DNA of 64,000 nt from Leptospira tipperaryensis (GTDB lineage: Bacteria > Spirochaetota > Leptospiria > Leptospirales > Leptospiraceae), in contig NZ_CP015218.1 in NCBI RefSeq assembly GCF_001729245.1, forward strand, positions 186,001-250,000. The letters are read 5' to 3'. Position 1 is the first letter of the stretch, and each line of letters opens with the position of its first letter. The translations under genes and the position numbers were made by a program. Of this stretch, positions 38,724 to 48,601 are shown one piece after another. The notes beneath the pieces were generated by a model that had not been told where the DNA came from, made no database searches, and was given only the letters and a program-made list of their open reading frames with translations.

Positions 38724-39722
38724 ATGATAAAAAATACAATAATAACACTAATTTTCATCTCTTCTTCTATTTATTCCGAAGAAATGATCGTTACTGCAAG
38801 GTCAGGATTAATTTTACGAAGCCAACCTTCAAGAAAATCTACAAAATTGGCAACTATACCCTTCGGCAAAATTGTGAATCGGATAGACAATTTCAAAAAA
38901 GAAGATCCTGAAACCTATAATAACATCGATTCCGAAAGTAATCTAGTCTACAAATATCACCACGAATATGCTTGGTATAAAATTCGCTACAATGAAACTA
39001 CCGGATATGCATATTCATATTACTTAATTGAAAATTCTGTGGAAAACAATAAATACTTCCTTTATGATGAAACTCAAAATAATTTGAGATTAAAAAGAGA
39101 CTTTCATAAGTATAACAACTCGGATGGATCGATTAGTTATTCTTTTGTGAGTAATTTTTTTACTGATGATTCTCTTTTATTTTTCTTAGAAACTCCATTA
39201 TATTTCAATGAAAATGTATATATAGATCAATCAGTCGCCTATTTAAATCGACCTATCGAACCAAGTGAAAGACAATCTTATGAGGGAGGATTTTTGCCAT
39301 ATTTTTATTCCCGAATAGTCAAAGCAGATTTAACAAAAAAGGATAATTTAACAGATTTATTGATAATTTCAGCCAATTCTTATGAATCTAGCATTGAAAA
39401 TAGCATAAAACACGTCATTTCAATTTACTATAATAATACTTTAACAAGAAAATACGAAATTGAAGTTAAAGATGATCAAATGCCAGTTTTTCGTTTTAAC
39501 AACCAAAATATGAAAATAAAAAAAAGTATTTCGAATGCCTTTAGGTGCTTAAATAAGTATAGAAATGTTCCTCCAAATAAAATTCCCAAAGGTTTCCAAT
39601 ATCATCAATTATTCAAATTCTCATTCGCAGAATATTTTAAGGTTATAAACGACCACAAAGTTAATATTAAAATTTGCAATTTAGACATTGAAATAAATTT
39701 TGAGGAAAATTCAATAAATTGA
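38724..39722 (+). CDS. Secreted SH3-domain protein
   Basis: A 332-residue protein with a signal peptide (MIKNTIITLIFISSSIYS) and an SH3-like domain (VTARSGLILRSQPSRKSTKLATIPFG, about residues 24-100, ending near WYKIRYNETTGYAYSYYL), followed by a large unrecognised C-terminal domain. Probably periplasmic, binding wall peptides. The ATG at 38724 begins the signal peptide. Distantly similar in layout to the SH3 lipoproteins at 25.0 and 43.9 kb. Confidence 0.72.
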   Translation: MIKNTIITLIFISSSIYSEEMIVTARSGLILRSQPSRKSTKLATIPFGKIVNRIDNFKKEDPETYNNIDSESNLVYKYHHEYAWYKIRYNETTGYAYSYYLIENSVENNKYFLYDETQNNLRLKRDFHKYNNSDGSISYSFVSNFFTDDSLLFFLETPLYFNENVYIDQSVAYLNRPIEPSERQSYEGGFLPYFYSRIVKADLTKKDNLTDLLIISANSYESSIENSIKHVISIYYNNTLTRKYEIEVKDDQMPVFRFNNQNMKIKKSISNAFRCLNKYRNVPPNKIPKGFQYHQLFKFSFAEYFKVINDHKVNIKICNLDIEINFEENSIN

Positions 39723-39728
39723 GACTTC

Positions 39729-39913
39729 GCATAACTTCGACTTCTCGCTTCGTTCGTCACTCACGGTTCCCGCTCGGACTCACTACGGCCTCCGGCACAT
39801 TGCTTTGTCACTTCGGTTCGCGGGACGCGACTAAGGTCGCTCGAACCGAAGTGACAACCGCATCGCGCGCAAGCGCTTGCGGACGCAACGTCGAGAAGTC
39901 TCTTTCGTTAGAC
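39729..39913 (+). repeat. attC-like site 19 (type I)
   Basis: R'' GCATAAC, complement of R' GTTATGC of site 18; own R' GTTAGAC. Flank ATTGAGACTTC pairs with GAAATCTCAAT. Confidence 0.9.
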
Positions 39914-39990
39914 GCAAAAGCCCCAAAATATTCTTGAGCACAAAATTAAAATGCGAGGGGAGAACTTTAAATTAGTAGCCCAAATATGGT

Positions 39991-40019
39991 TTGACTTCGG
40001 TAACACTGTTGTGTATACT
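39991..40019 (+). promoter_or_regulatory. Sigma-70 promoter of toxin-antitoxin cassette, copy 2
   Basis: TTGACT, 17-base spacer, TATACT; identical to the promoter at 27297. Confidence 0.8.
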
Positions 40020-40039
40020 ATGTTGCAACGAGCAAAAGT

Positions 40040-40252
40040 ATGGTTAAAAAACTAATTCAACACGGAAACAGTTCTGCATTAATTATAGAAAAACCAATTC
40101 TTGAACTTTTACATATTACTTCAGATACTTCTTTGGATATTAGCACTGATGGTAAAAGTTTAATTATCACCCCTATCGATAGAAAATTAGAAACAAGTCT
40201 TGGGAAAATAAATAGGAAACATGGCAAGACACTAAAACGACTTGCTGAATGA
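40040..40252 (+). CDS. AbrB/MazE-like antitoxin of a Doc module, copy 2
   Basis: A 70-residue protein identical in sequence to the antitoxin at 27346. It overlaps the Doc gene by four bases. Carrying two copies of the same module should make loss of either copy harmless, weakening its stabilising role. Confidence 0.85.
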   Translation: MVKKLIQHGNSSALIIEKPILELLHITSDTSLDISTDGKSLIITPIDRKLETSLGKINRKHGKTLKRLAE

Positions 40253-40641
40253 GTTTAACTCCTATTAGATATTTATCTTACGAAGAGATTCTTTATATTC
40301 ATAAGAACCAAATAGAAGAATACGGTGGCTCTTTCGGAATTAGAGATAAGAGTCTTCTTGAATCGGCCATAGCTCAACCGTTTTCTGGATTTGATAATCA
40401 AGAATTCCATATTGGTTTGATACAAAAGGCAGCAGCATATTTATTTTATCTTTGCAAAAATCACGCTTTTATAGATGGGAATAAGCGAGTTGCACTTGCC
40501 TCAGCTTTGATTTTTCTAGATTTAAACGGAGTCGAAATGGAAAATCAAGAAGATTCATTGTATGAAGTCACGATCGGAGTTGCTGACGGAAGTGTTTCAT
40601 TAGAAAGCATTATAAAGACTTTCGAAAAGCTAAAACTTTAA
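40249..40641 (+). CDS. doc: Death-on-curing (Doc/Fic) family toxin, copy 2
   Basis: A 130-residue protein differing from the copy at 27555 by one residue (proline for serine at position 4) and a few silent bases. Motif HAFIDGNKR intact. The attC that follows (site 20) differs strongly in its centre from site 8 after copy 1, although the bodies are the same. Confidence 0.88.
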   Translation: MSLTPIRYLSYEEILYIHKNQIEEYGGSFGIRDKSLLESAIAQPFSGFDNQEFHIGLIQKAAAYLFYLCKNHAFIDGNKRVALASALIFLDLNGVEMENQEDSLYEVTIGVADGSVSLESIIKTFEKLKL

Positions 40642-40670
40642 TTCTGTTTTAATAGAGGAGGGGCTTCAGC

Positions 40671-40852
40671 GTCTAACTACGGCTTCTCGCTCCGTTCGCG
40701 ACTCGCGGTTCCCGCTCGGACTCACTGCGGCTTCGCACATTCGCTTTGACGTTCGGCTTGCGAGCCGCGACTAAGGTCGCTCGAACCTCGTGCCAACTCC
40801 ATCGCGCACAAGCGCTCGGAGACGCAACGTTGAGAAGCCTCTTTCGTTAGTC
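40671..40852 (+). repeat. attC-like site 20 (type I)
   Basis: R'' GTCTAAC, R' GTTAGTC. The centre contains the GACGTTCGGCTTGCGAG variant rather than the site 8 sequence. One arm base is changed (TTGAGAAGCC). Confidence 0.88.
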
Positions 40853-40875
40853 GCCATGTTTCGGGATTTAAGTTT

Positions 40876-41712
40876 ATGAAAAGAATGTTATCATTTTTAG
40901 GGATAATCGTCTTCACAATAGGAGTAGATTCTCTCATTATCGAAAGATACTTTGTTAGCTTTCCTGAATATGAATTCGAATCAGAGAAAGTTACCAAAGA
41001 TTTAGATGGATACCGAATCATAGTTATTTCAGATCTTCACTACGGCTTTTTGAATCCAGAATTCTGGATTCAATGGATTGTCGATAGGGCTAATGCCAAA
41101 GAGGCTGATTTAATAGTAGGGCTTGGAGATTATGTAAAGAAAAGAAATACAAATGAAGAATTATTTAAGGTTTGGCCTATTCTAAAAGAGCTTAAAGCAA
41201 AGGACGGGGTTTACTTAGTAAATGGTAATCATGACCATTGGGCTAATAATGATTTATCACTTGAACTTTTAGAAAAAAGTGAACGATCACTTAGAAACAA
41301 GAATATAACAATAAATCGGAATGCTTCACGATTCATCGTTGCAGGAATTGGAGATTTTTGGGAGGACGTTACTGAGTTTGATGCAGCTTTGTCTGAAACA
41401 TCTTCAGATGATTTAAGAATTGTATTAGCTCATAACCCAGATTCATCAAATATTAAACATAAAGAGAAAGTGGATTTATTTTTAACAGGGCATACTCATG
41501 GCGGACAAGTAAGGGTTCCAATTTTCAATTCTTCACCTATTCTACCTGTAAAGGATAAAAACTTTGATAAAGGTTTCAAAAAAAATAAGTTTGGGGAGAA
41601 TGTCTTCATTTCATCTAGTATTGGGTGGTCAATTCTTCCAATTAGGCTTTTTTGTCCTTCAGAAGTGCCAATCATTATATTACGCTCTTTGAAGTCGCAA
41701 CACAGCGACTAA
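40876..41712 (+). CDS. Calcineurin-like metallophosphoesterase, membrane anchored
   Basis: A 278-residue enzyme with an N-terminal membrane anchor (MLSFLGIIVFTIGVDSLII) and the dimetal motifs ISDLHYG (DxH), GLGDYV (GD), VNGNHDHW (GNHD), LAHNPD and GHTHGGQ. Closest in style to YaeI-type phosphodiesterases acting on lipid or nucleotide phosphates at the membrane face. The stop codon lies in R'' of site 21. Single-gene cassette. Confidence 0.85.
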   Translation: MKRMLSFLGIIVFTIGVDSLIIERYFVSFPEYEFESEKVTKDLDGYRIIVISDLHYGFLNPEFWIQWIVDRANAKEADLIVGLGDYVKKRNTNEELFKVWPILKELKAKDGVYLVNGNHDHWANNDLSLELLEKSERSLRNKNITINRNASRFIVAGIGDFWEDVTEFDAALSETSSDDLRIVLAHNPDSSNIKHKEKVDLFLTGHTHGGQVRVPIFNSSPILPVKDKNFDKGFKKNKFGENVFISSSIGWSILPIRLFCPSEVPIIILRSLKSQHSD

Positions 41713-41889
41713 CTTCGACTTCTCGCTTCGTTCGTCACTCGCGGTTCCCGCTCGGACTCACTGCGGCTTCGCACATTCGCTTTGACGTTCGGCTTGCGAG
41801 ACGGCGCTAAGGCGCCTCAAGCCTCCGTCAATCCCTTCGCGCACAGGCGCTCCGGGAACGCGAACGTCGAGAAGTCTCTTTCGTTAGAC
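41707..41889 (+). repeat. attC-like site 21 (type I)
   Basis: R'' GACTAAC, exact complement of R' GTTAGTC of site 20; own R' GTTAGAC. Confidence 0.9.
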
Positions 41890-41899
41890 GCCATTGACA

Positions 41900-42898
41900 A
41901 TGTTTACTGAACCTGAAGAAAATACAATACTCTGGCGATATTTGGACTTGCCGAAATTTTGCTCAATGTTGCAGCGAAAGGAGGTATATTTTTCGAATCC
42001 AAGTGAATTTTCGGATAAACAAGAAGGTAAACTAATCAAGTCGCATGAGATATCCATGGCACGGCTGATGGGTGCCATCTCATCTATTTTTGAAGAGTCA
42101 TATCAAGCCCTTGATAAAATTGTCTTTCCCGATGACTCTTCAAGATATCGTTATATCGCACATTTAGCTGCAATATATGCATCAAAAGTTGGCTATAAAA
42201 ATCGTGAATATTTTGAAAAATATATCTATAGTCTGGAGAGATTGTTAATTCATTCTGATCAAAAAGCAATATCTGAATTAGGAAATCTTGAATTCAAGAT
42301 GACTCATAATATGCTGACCGAAAATCTCCCTAACCTTCTCGTAAAACCCATTTCAATATATTGTTGGCATGAAAATGCCGGTGAATCTGAGAGCATGTGG
42401 AGAATATATGCCAATAAAGGGTTAGCCTTGAAAAGCACTCCCGCGAAGCTGAAGTCCAGTCTTACTCTACCTAAAAGCGGCGAAACGTATAACTGCATTT
42501 CGGCTCTTAATCATGTTAAATATATTGATGATCCAGTTAGTATTATAGAGAATTTAATGGTAACTAACAACAAAGATTCCGAACCTTCACCGGATAATGG
42601 GTTTTTTAAGCATGTTCTTAGAGCAGAATTGTACAAATCATATCTTTTAAAACACAGTGCTTATCGCTACGAAAATGAAGTCCGCTTCATACTTCAAGAG
42701 AAAGAGAATAGCTCGTTGAATGTGATGGATATGAAAAATACATTTAATGGCAAGTATATTAAAGCAGATATTGAACAAATGATTACAGAAATTGTGATTT
42801 CGCCTTATGCTGAAGACTGGTTTATTGATGTAGTAGCAGGCGTAATTGAAAAGGAAGGGGTTAATTTGAAACTTGAAAAATCATCCCTGAATGTTTAA
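41900..42898 (+). CDS. DUF2971-family protein
   Basis: A 332-residue protein with the DUF2971 layout: LWRYLDLPKFCSMLQRKEVYFSNPSEFSD near the start, CWHENAGESESMWRIYANKGLALKST in the middle (about residues 155-180) and YRYENEVRFILQ near 255. The family is common in accessory regions and its function is unknown. I chose the ATG at 41900 over a TTG six bases earlier. Single-gene cassette. Confidence 0.8.
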   Translation: MFTEPEENTILWRYLDLPKFCSMLQRKEVYFSNPSEFSDKQEGKLIKSHEISMARLMGAISSIFEESYQALDKIVFPDDSSRYRYIAHLAAIYASKVGYKNREYFEKYIYSLERLLIHSDQKAISELGNLEFKMTHNMLTENLPNLLVKPISIYCWHENAGESESMWRIYANKGLALKSTPAKLKSSLTLPKSGETYNCISALNHVKYIDDPVSIIENLMVTNNKDSEPSPDNGFFKHVLRAELYKSYLLKHSAYRYENEVRFILQEKENSSLNVMDMKNTFNGKYIKADIEQMITEIVISPYAEDWFIDVVAGVIEKEGVNLKLEKSSLNV

Positions 42899-42910
42899 GT
42901 TGTCAACGTC

Positions 42911-43097
42911 GTCTAACTAAAGCTTGCCGCTGCGTTCGCCACTCACGGTTCCCGTTCGGTCTCACTCCGGTCTTCGACACATCGCTTCGGGAACTTGGCT
43001 AAATAGTAAAAGAAGAGTTTTTTAGTAAGAGAAGTTCTCGACCCTGTCGCGCACAAGCGCTCCGGGACGCGACGTCGGCAAGCTTCTGTCGTTAGAC
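42911..43097 (+). repeat. attC-like site 22 (type IV)
   Basis: R'' GTCTAAC, R' GTTAGAC; nearly identical to site 9, arms AAGCTTGCCG/CGGCAAGCTT. Confidence 0.88.
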
Positions 43098-43151
43098 GAA
43101 ATGCGGCTTGTAAATTGATGTGAAAAGAAAATATTTACAATTAAAAGATTT

Positions 43152-43622
43152 ATGATATACAATTATATTTTGCTTAGTTTTATCTTCGTTTATTTATTCT
43201 CGCTAAAACAAATATCGAGTGAGGAAGGAAAACAAGGGTATAAAGCAGTTTCAGACTATCCTTTTTACATAAATTTTAATGTTACTGATAATTTACGTAT
43301 TACGACTCGTTTGGAAACAAAAGACACGGGAGATTATCAGATCGTTATTGGTTCAAATGACTATCTTTCATCTACATTTGCATCGCTGATTTCCATTAAG
43401 TTAAATGGTGAATATCATAAAGAGATTGAATATAAAAGTATTGTTAAAGACGGAAGAATATTTTTAGAAATTAATTTTTCCATTAAAAATGGAGCGGCTT
43501 ATCGAAATCAATACATTGATTGTTTTATTTCGATATTAAGTGAAAAGCGTCGCAAACTAAATACGAAGGACAATGCTCTATTTAATTCGGCAATATTAGA
43601 ATTTGGGTCTAGAAAATTATAG
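43152..43622 (+). CDS. Secreted protein of unknown function
   Basis: A 156-residue protein with an N-terminal signal sequence or anchor (YILLSFIFVYLFSLK). The rest is beta-rich (ITTRLETKDTGDYQIVIGSND...). No family recognised. Only gene of its cassette. Confidence 0.62.
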   Translation: MIYNYILLSFIFVYLFSLKQISSEEGKQGYKAVSDYPFYINFNVTDNLRITTRLETKDTGDYQIVIGSNDYLSSTFASLISIKLNGEYHKEIEYKSIVKDGRIFLEINFSIKNGAAYRNQYIDCFISILSEKRRKLNTKDNALFNSAILEFGSRKL

Positions 43623-43691
43623 TTTTGTTTAACTATAGATTGTTCGGAAACATTCTAAATGGAATATTGCGGAAATTAGTAGCCGCACTTC

Positions 43692-43876
43692 GTCTAACTT
43701 CGGCTTCTCGCTCCGTTCGTCACTCACGGTTCCCGCTCGGACTCACTACGGCCTTCGGCACATTGCTTTGTCACTTCGGTTCGCGAGCCGGCGCTTAAGG
43801 CGCCTCGAACCTCGTGCCAACCGCGGCGCGCACAAGCGCTTGCGGCCGCAACGTCGAGAAGCCTCTTTCGTTAGCC
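43692..43876 (+). repeat. attC-like site 23 (type I)
   Basis: R'' GTCTAAC, R' GTTAGCC. Flank AGCCGCACTTC pairs with GAAATGCGGCT, one mismatch at +11. Confidence 0.9.
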
Positions 43877-43897
43877 GAAAGTTTACAAATAAATTTT

Positions 43898-44509
43898 ATG
43901 AGAATAATATTCATTCCACTATTAATTGTTATCCTAATAGGTTGCGATAAATCTGGATATCGCTATGTTGCCGGTCGAAACGGATTATTTTTGCGTGATT
44001 TACCGCAGCAAAATTCTACTAAAATTATTTTAATACCTTTTAATTCAAAGATCAAAATCCAAGGCAAACTAACTAATTCGACAGTCATAGACGACGTAGA
44101 AGGACAATGGGTAAAAGCTGAATTCGAAGATTATTCAGGTTTTGTTTTTTCGCCTTATCTCTCTGAGAACCGAATTCCGGAGAACTTGAATATAAAAGGA
44201 GATTATATTGGTATTTATGGAGCGGATAACAGCATCTATGGAAAGATAGAACTCAGAGAAGAAAATGTTGGCATTTTGACATTAAATTTTTGTCATGAAC
44301 TAGTTTCCCCACGAATTAAATGGGAAAAAGATGCGGGGCTTCTATTTATTAAATTAAATAAAGAGGATGAGCATTGCTGCCCAGAAATCAAAAATAAAAC
44401 TTTACCATTTCGAATTAATAAAGTAAATCAATTGGAGTATATAGGCGAAATGATATATGCTTGTGGTTTAGGCGGTTCTGGTCGGTTATTAACAAAGATG
44501 CAAAATTAA
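43898..44509 (+). CDS. SH3-domain lipoprotein, copy 2
   Basis: A 203-residue lipoprotein nearly identical to the gene at 25046; two residue changes are visible near the N-terminus (E20G and S26G). Same signal, lipobox-like LIGC and SH3 domain. The duplication includes the cassette leader and the 3' tail up to the attC. Confidence 0.8.
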   Translation: MRIIFIPLLIVILIGCDKSGYRYVAGRNGLFLRDLPQQNSTKIILIPFNSKIKIQGKLTNSTVIDDVEGQWVKAEFEDYSGFVFSPYLSENRIPENLNIKGDYIGIYGADNSIYGKIELREENVGILTLNFCHELVSPRIKWEKDAGLLFIKLNKEDEHCCPEIKNKTLPFRINKVNQLEYIGEMIYACGLGGSGRLLTKMQN

Positions 44510-44547
44510 ATTGCTAACTGTCATACAATACAATAATGTAAACCTTC

Positions 44548-44732
44548 GGCTAGCTTCGACTTCTCGCTCCGTTCGCGACTCACGGTTCCCGCTCGCGCTC
44601 ACTCCGGCCTTCGGCACATTGCTTTGTCACTTCGGTTCGCGAGCCGGCGCTTAAGGCGCCTCGAACCTCGTGCCAACCGCGGCGCGCACAAGCGCTTGCG
44701 GACGCAACGTCGAGAAGCCTCTTTCGTTAGAC
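44548..44732 (+). repeat. attC-like site 24 (type I)
   Basis: R'' GGCTAGC (expected GGCTAAC as in site 5; the conserved AAC is mutated), R' GTTAGAC. The centre differs from site 5 although the cassette bodies are almost the same. Confidence 0.85.
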
Positions 44733-44762
44733 GTAATGCCTGCAAAGGACAATTGAACAGGA

Positions 44763-45389
44763 ATGAAACAGTACTTAAAACTCTAACTCTGTATTCCGAT
44801 TTTTTTAATCTCTCTCCAATTGAATGGCGATTCTTTTATGGATAAGCTTAAAGAAGGGGACCTAATATTCCAAGAAACGTTTTCAGAACAAGGGAAAGCT
44901 ATTAAAATCGCTACTAAATCAAGATATACACATGTCGGAATAATTTTCAAATATAAAGGAAAACTAAAAGTATTAGAGGCAGTTGAGCCAGTAAAAATAA
45001 CTGAGATCGATACTTTTATTTCGAGAGGAAAAAATAAGCATTTCGTAATTAAACGGTTAACTAATTCGGAAACGGTTCTCAACGAGGAAAAAATAAAATT
45101 AATGAAGTCGATTGGTGATCAATATATTGGAAAGTACTATGACATCTATTTTAACTGGTCCGATGAAAAAATCTATTGTACCGAGTTAGCTTGGAAAATT
45201 TTTAAAAAAGCATTGAACATTGAGCTTACTGAAGACAAAAGGTTGAAGGATTTCGATCTAAATAATTCAACGGTCAAATATCTGATGAAGAAGAGATACG
45301 GGAAGAATATTCCACTAAATGATTTTGTTGTTTCTCCAGCCGATATGTTTTCATCTAAGAAATTAGAAACGATTACGGAAATGAACTAA
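44763..45389 (+). pseudogene. YiiX-like peptidase with a nonsense codon in its signal peptide
   Basis: Paralogue of the gene at 22177. From ATG 44763 the frame reads MKQYLKL, then TAA at 44784, then LCIPIFLISLQLNGDSFMDKLKEGD and the intact enzyme domain with SRYTHVGIIF and YCTELAW. The stop falls in the signal peptide. Translation could restart at TTG 44820 or ATG 44838, giving an unexported protein of about 183-189 residues. Confidence 0.7.
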
Positions 45390-45411
45390 GAGTAAATAGG
45401 GCAGGCACTAC

Positions 45412-45445
45412 GTCTAACTTCGACTTCTCGCTTCGTTCGTCGCAA
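45412..45445 (+). repeat. attC-like site 25, deletion remnant
   Basis: R'' GTCTAAC and the first arm GACTTCTCG remain. Then CTTCGTTCGTCGC joins directly to the next cassette, consistent with deletion between two TTCGTT repeats of one attC. No R' box. Confidence 0.75.
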
Positions 45446-45477
45446 ACGCCATAAATAATAATTACTAGGAACTCTAT

Positions 45478-46618
45478 ATGTCTTTAAAACTTAGAAAAAG
45501 GATAAAGTTATTTCCAGGATTTCATATTAACTTTAGTAAATCTGGAATGAGCGCTACAGTCGGTATTAAAGGATTTAGCGTTAATACAGGGACTAAAGGG
45601 AACTACTTGAATGTTGGTATTCCCGGAACTGGCATTAATGATCGCATACGTCTAGGTAATTCTCAAAACAACACTACAGAGTTTAATATCCCAGAACGTT
45701 CGTCTGAGCCAAATTATAATGAAGTAGAAGAAATAAAAAGCTATGAACCGGAGATTCTAACTAGCGAAGGTCTTTTCGGCTTGAAAGAGTCTATTCTAAC
45801 TGCTGAAATAGAAAAGAGAGAGCTTAAGATTCAAGCCAGGAAGGACAAACTTAAAAAGTATCTTTTCTTTTTCTTCCATTTGCTCTCATTTGCCTATATT
45901 TTCGGCTTCTTCTATAAAGGTATTAGATTGAAGTATGAAACATATAAGAAACTTTCGCAACAGTCAGAGGAAGACTATCAAAGTTTTTCATTAAAGATTG
46001 AGTTTACATTGGAAACTCCAATTTTGAATGATTATTTAGTACTTAAGAAAAGCTTTGATTCAGTTTCAAAAATTGATCGTATATGGGATATTACTACTAC
46101 TCGATATTGATCGCGTAGCAGCTCGTTCTGCAGCTTCATCAGCAATTATTCGTGAACGAGTTGCTTTTGGATTTGATAGGTTAGAATTTATCAACACTGA
46201 TTATGAAGCGCTCTATTTTAAAAATGCTAATGGGGCAGATATATATCTATATCCTGGATTTGCTGTAATTAAAGAACTTAAGCGAGATGAATTCGGGATT
46301 ATAGATTTGAGAGATATAGTGATAGAACACCGAGCCCTGCATTTCTTAGAACAAGAATATCTACCTAAAGATAGTCCGATTGTTGACAAGACATGGACTT
46401 ATGTTAATAAAAATGGTAGTCCTGATAGAAGATTTAAAGAAAATCCTGAAATTCCTATTCTTCTTTATCATGAAATTTATTTAAGAAGTAAATCTGGTTT
46501 AAATGAGGCGTTTTCGTTTAGTAATCCTGAAGTAGGTAAGAAATTTTGTGAAAGTTTATCCAATTATCTTTCTGTTATTGGAAAATTAAATTGGAGTTTA
46601 GATGATAAAGTAAATTAG
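45478..46618 (+). pseudogene. DUF4236-domain protein, frameshifted
   Basis: The first frame (45478-46110, 210 residues) starts with the DUF4236 domain (MSLKLRKRIKLFPGFHINFSKSGMS... NVGIPGTGI) and contains a membrane helix (about residues 125-145). A second frame (to 46618) continues with DRVAARSAASSAIIRERVAFGFD and NANGADIYLYPGF, which reads as the missing C-terminal domain. The break lies near 46085-46110 at an ACT triplet repeat. Intact length would be about 380 residues. Function unknown. Confidence 0.72.
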
Positions 46619-46649
46619 ATAAAATGGCTATTTGTTGAATGGCGTCAGC

Positions 46650-46834
46650 GACTAACTTCGACTTCTCGCTTCGTTCGTCACTCGCGGTTCCCGCTCGGCC
46701 TCACTCCGGGCTAAAGCCACATTGCTTTGTCACTTCGGTTCGCGGGACGCGACTAAGGTCGCTCGAACCTCGTGCCAACCGCGTCGCGCACAAGCGCTTG
46801 CGGCCGTAACGTCGAGAAGTCTCTTTCGTTAGGC
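46650..46834 (+). repeat. attC-like site 26 (type I)
   Basis: R'' GACTAAC, R' GTTAGGC. Its flank ATGGCGTCAGCGAC still pairs with GTCGCAAACGCCAT left beside the site 25 remnant. Confidence 0.9.
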
Positions 46835-46862
46835 GAAAGTGCTAAAATTTAATATAAAAACT

Positions 46863-47627
46863 ATGAATATATTTTACAAAAACAAATATCTATTCTTTCT
46901 TTTTATTGCCATTTTAGCAATATCCATCGGGTACATATTATATATACTAAAGATATACTCAGATACATTTGGTAGTAGGCTCTCATCAGATCATAAGGTA
47001 TGGAGCGAATTCGGAGACTTTCTTTCAGGAGCAGTTGGATCTTTTTTAGGTTTTATAACGATATTGCTTTTGATAATAACAATTTTACTTCAAATTGAGG
47101 AGCTACGTGCCACAAAGGAAGAGTTAAAAATTGCATCTAGTCAAATTTCACTTAGCAGGAAGGAGTCTGAAAAAAATAATCTACTTTTCGAAAAGCAACT
47201 CGAACAAGCCGAATTATTAGCGTATGAAAGAAAAAAAAATTGATAGTATTCTAAATGTTCTTCAATCTCTCGATTTGGACATTCAGAATCTATTGAAGAC
47301 TCCTATCCCATACCGGCTTTATAATCCGGATTCTACCGTAAGGGTTGATTTCCGAAACCTATGGGAAGGACCTTATTTATCGAATATTTACATTATCCTA
47401 ATCTTTCCATCAAGCATATCCAGGAAGCAATCGGACACGAATACGTGCAAACCGAATTACAAATTGCGATATCAAAAATCGAAATCTTAGTCGAACAATG
47501 GAATGATTATTCCAGGCTTATTCCCGACGAGCCTGAAACAGGAACTGAGTTATATTATTCGAACAAATATTCGTGGATTACGCTAAATTCTGCAACTTTG
47601 CAAGAAAGTTTACTTAAACTATTATAA
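46863..47627 (+). pseudogene. Abortive-infection-like membrane protein, twice frameshifted
   Basis: The first frame (to 47243) has two membrane helices (about residues 12-32 and 62-85) around KVWSEFGDFLSGAVGSFLGF and a coiled coil ending in ERKKN, a layout like putative phage abortive-infection membrane proteins. A run of nine A near 47227 disrupts it; removing one A continues into IDSILNVLQSLDLDIQ (to about 47370). A second shift leads into YPNLSIKHIQEAIGHEY and the C-terminus at 47627. Probably inactive unless these are sequencing errors. Confidence 0.6.
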
Positions 47628-47639
47628 ATAAGCACCTTC

Positions 47640-47822
<183 letters not shown>

Positions 47823-47888
47823 GGCATCTGCTAAAAATGAATTTTGCAACTTGGTTTGATATTTAAGCCAATTTTGATTTTTTTGAGA

Positions 47889-47917
47889 TTGACGATACGT
47901 CATATCTGATGTATTAT
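47889..47917 (+). promoter_or_regulatory. Sigma-70 promoter of the higBA-like cassette
   Basis: TTGACG, 17-base spacer, TATTAT, five bases before the GTG start of the toxin gene, so the transcript is nearly leaderless. Confidence 0.7.
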
Positions 47918-47922
47918 GATTT

Positions 47923-48306
47923 GTGGCGAGAAAATGGAAAGTTTACTATTATTCGGAATCCGAGGACGAAGAAAGTGAAATCGAAATTTTTATCAATTCG
48001 AAAGATGATAGAAATCAAGCGAAGATATTGGCTTGGATCGAGAAACTTGAGGAATTAGGACCAAATTTACCAAGGCCTTACGCTGATATATTAAAAGACG
48101 GTATTCATGAATTACGAATTAAACTTTCCGGAGATCAGGTTCGTATTTTATATTTTTTCTGTTATAAAGACTACGTTATTCTAACAAATCAATTTATTAA
48201 ACGATCTGATAAAGTTCCGAAGTCTGAAATAGACAAAGCTGTAAAGAGGAGAGAAAAATTTCTTAAGAAATATCCGGAAAAAGAAATAGGGAAGTTATTA
48301 TCATGA
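47923..48306 (+). CDS. higB: HigB-like (RelE/ParE superfamily, Gp49-like) toxin
   Basis: A 127-residue protein of the phage-derived Gp49/HigB type: ARKWKVYYYSESEDEESEIEIFI at the start and ELRIKLSGDQVRILYFFCYKDYVILTNQFIKRSDKVP in the core, then a lysine-rich helix. HigB toxins cut mRNA on the ribosome. It starts with GTG and overlaps the antitoxin by four bases, in the toxin-first higBA order. Confidence 0.85.
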   Translation: MARKWKVYYYSESEDEESEIEIFINSKDDRNQAKILAWIEKLEELGPNLPRPYADILKDGIHELRIKLSGDQVRILYFFCYKDYVILTNQFIKRSDKVPKSEIDKAVKRREKFLKKYPEKEIGKLLS

Positions 48307-48584
48307 AATCATTCAAAACACATTTAAAATCTAAACTTAAAAACGAGAAATTCACAGAAAAGTTTCAAGAAGAAAAGGAACTAATCAATTTGTCCTTAGA
48401 ATTGCATGATTTACGGGAAAAGAAAGGTCTTTCTCAGTCTGAGCTTGCAAAAATGGCTCATGTAACTCAACAACAACTTTCGAAAATTGAAAATGGTATA
48501 AATTGCAATCTCGCAACTTTTTTGAAAGTATGTCACGCATTAGATCTAGAAGTAAAGGTAAGATCTCGCAAGAATATTGCTTGA
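48303..48584 (+). CDS. higA: HigA-like XRE antitoxin
   Basis: A 93-residue protein with a C-terminal Cro/CI helix-turn-helix (LHDLREKKGLSQSELAKMAHVTQQQLSKIENG, about residues 33-65). It should bind HigB and repress the cassette promoter. Placed directly after higB. Confidence 0.85.
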   Translation: MKSFKTHLKSKLKNEKFTEKFQEEKELINLSLELHDLREKKGLSQSELAKMAHVTQQQLSKIENGINCNLATFLKVCHALDLEVKVRSRKNIA

Positions 48585-48601
48585 GCTTAAAAGCAGACGC
48601 C

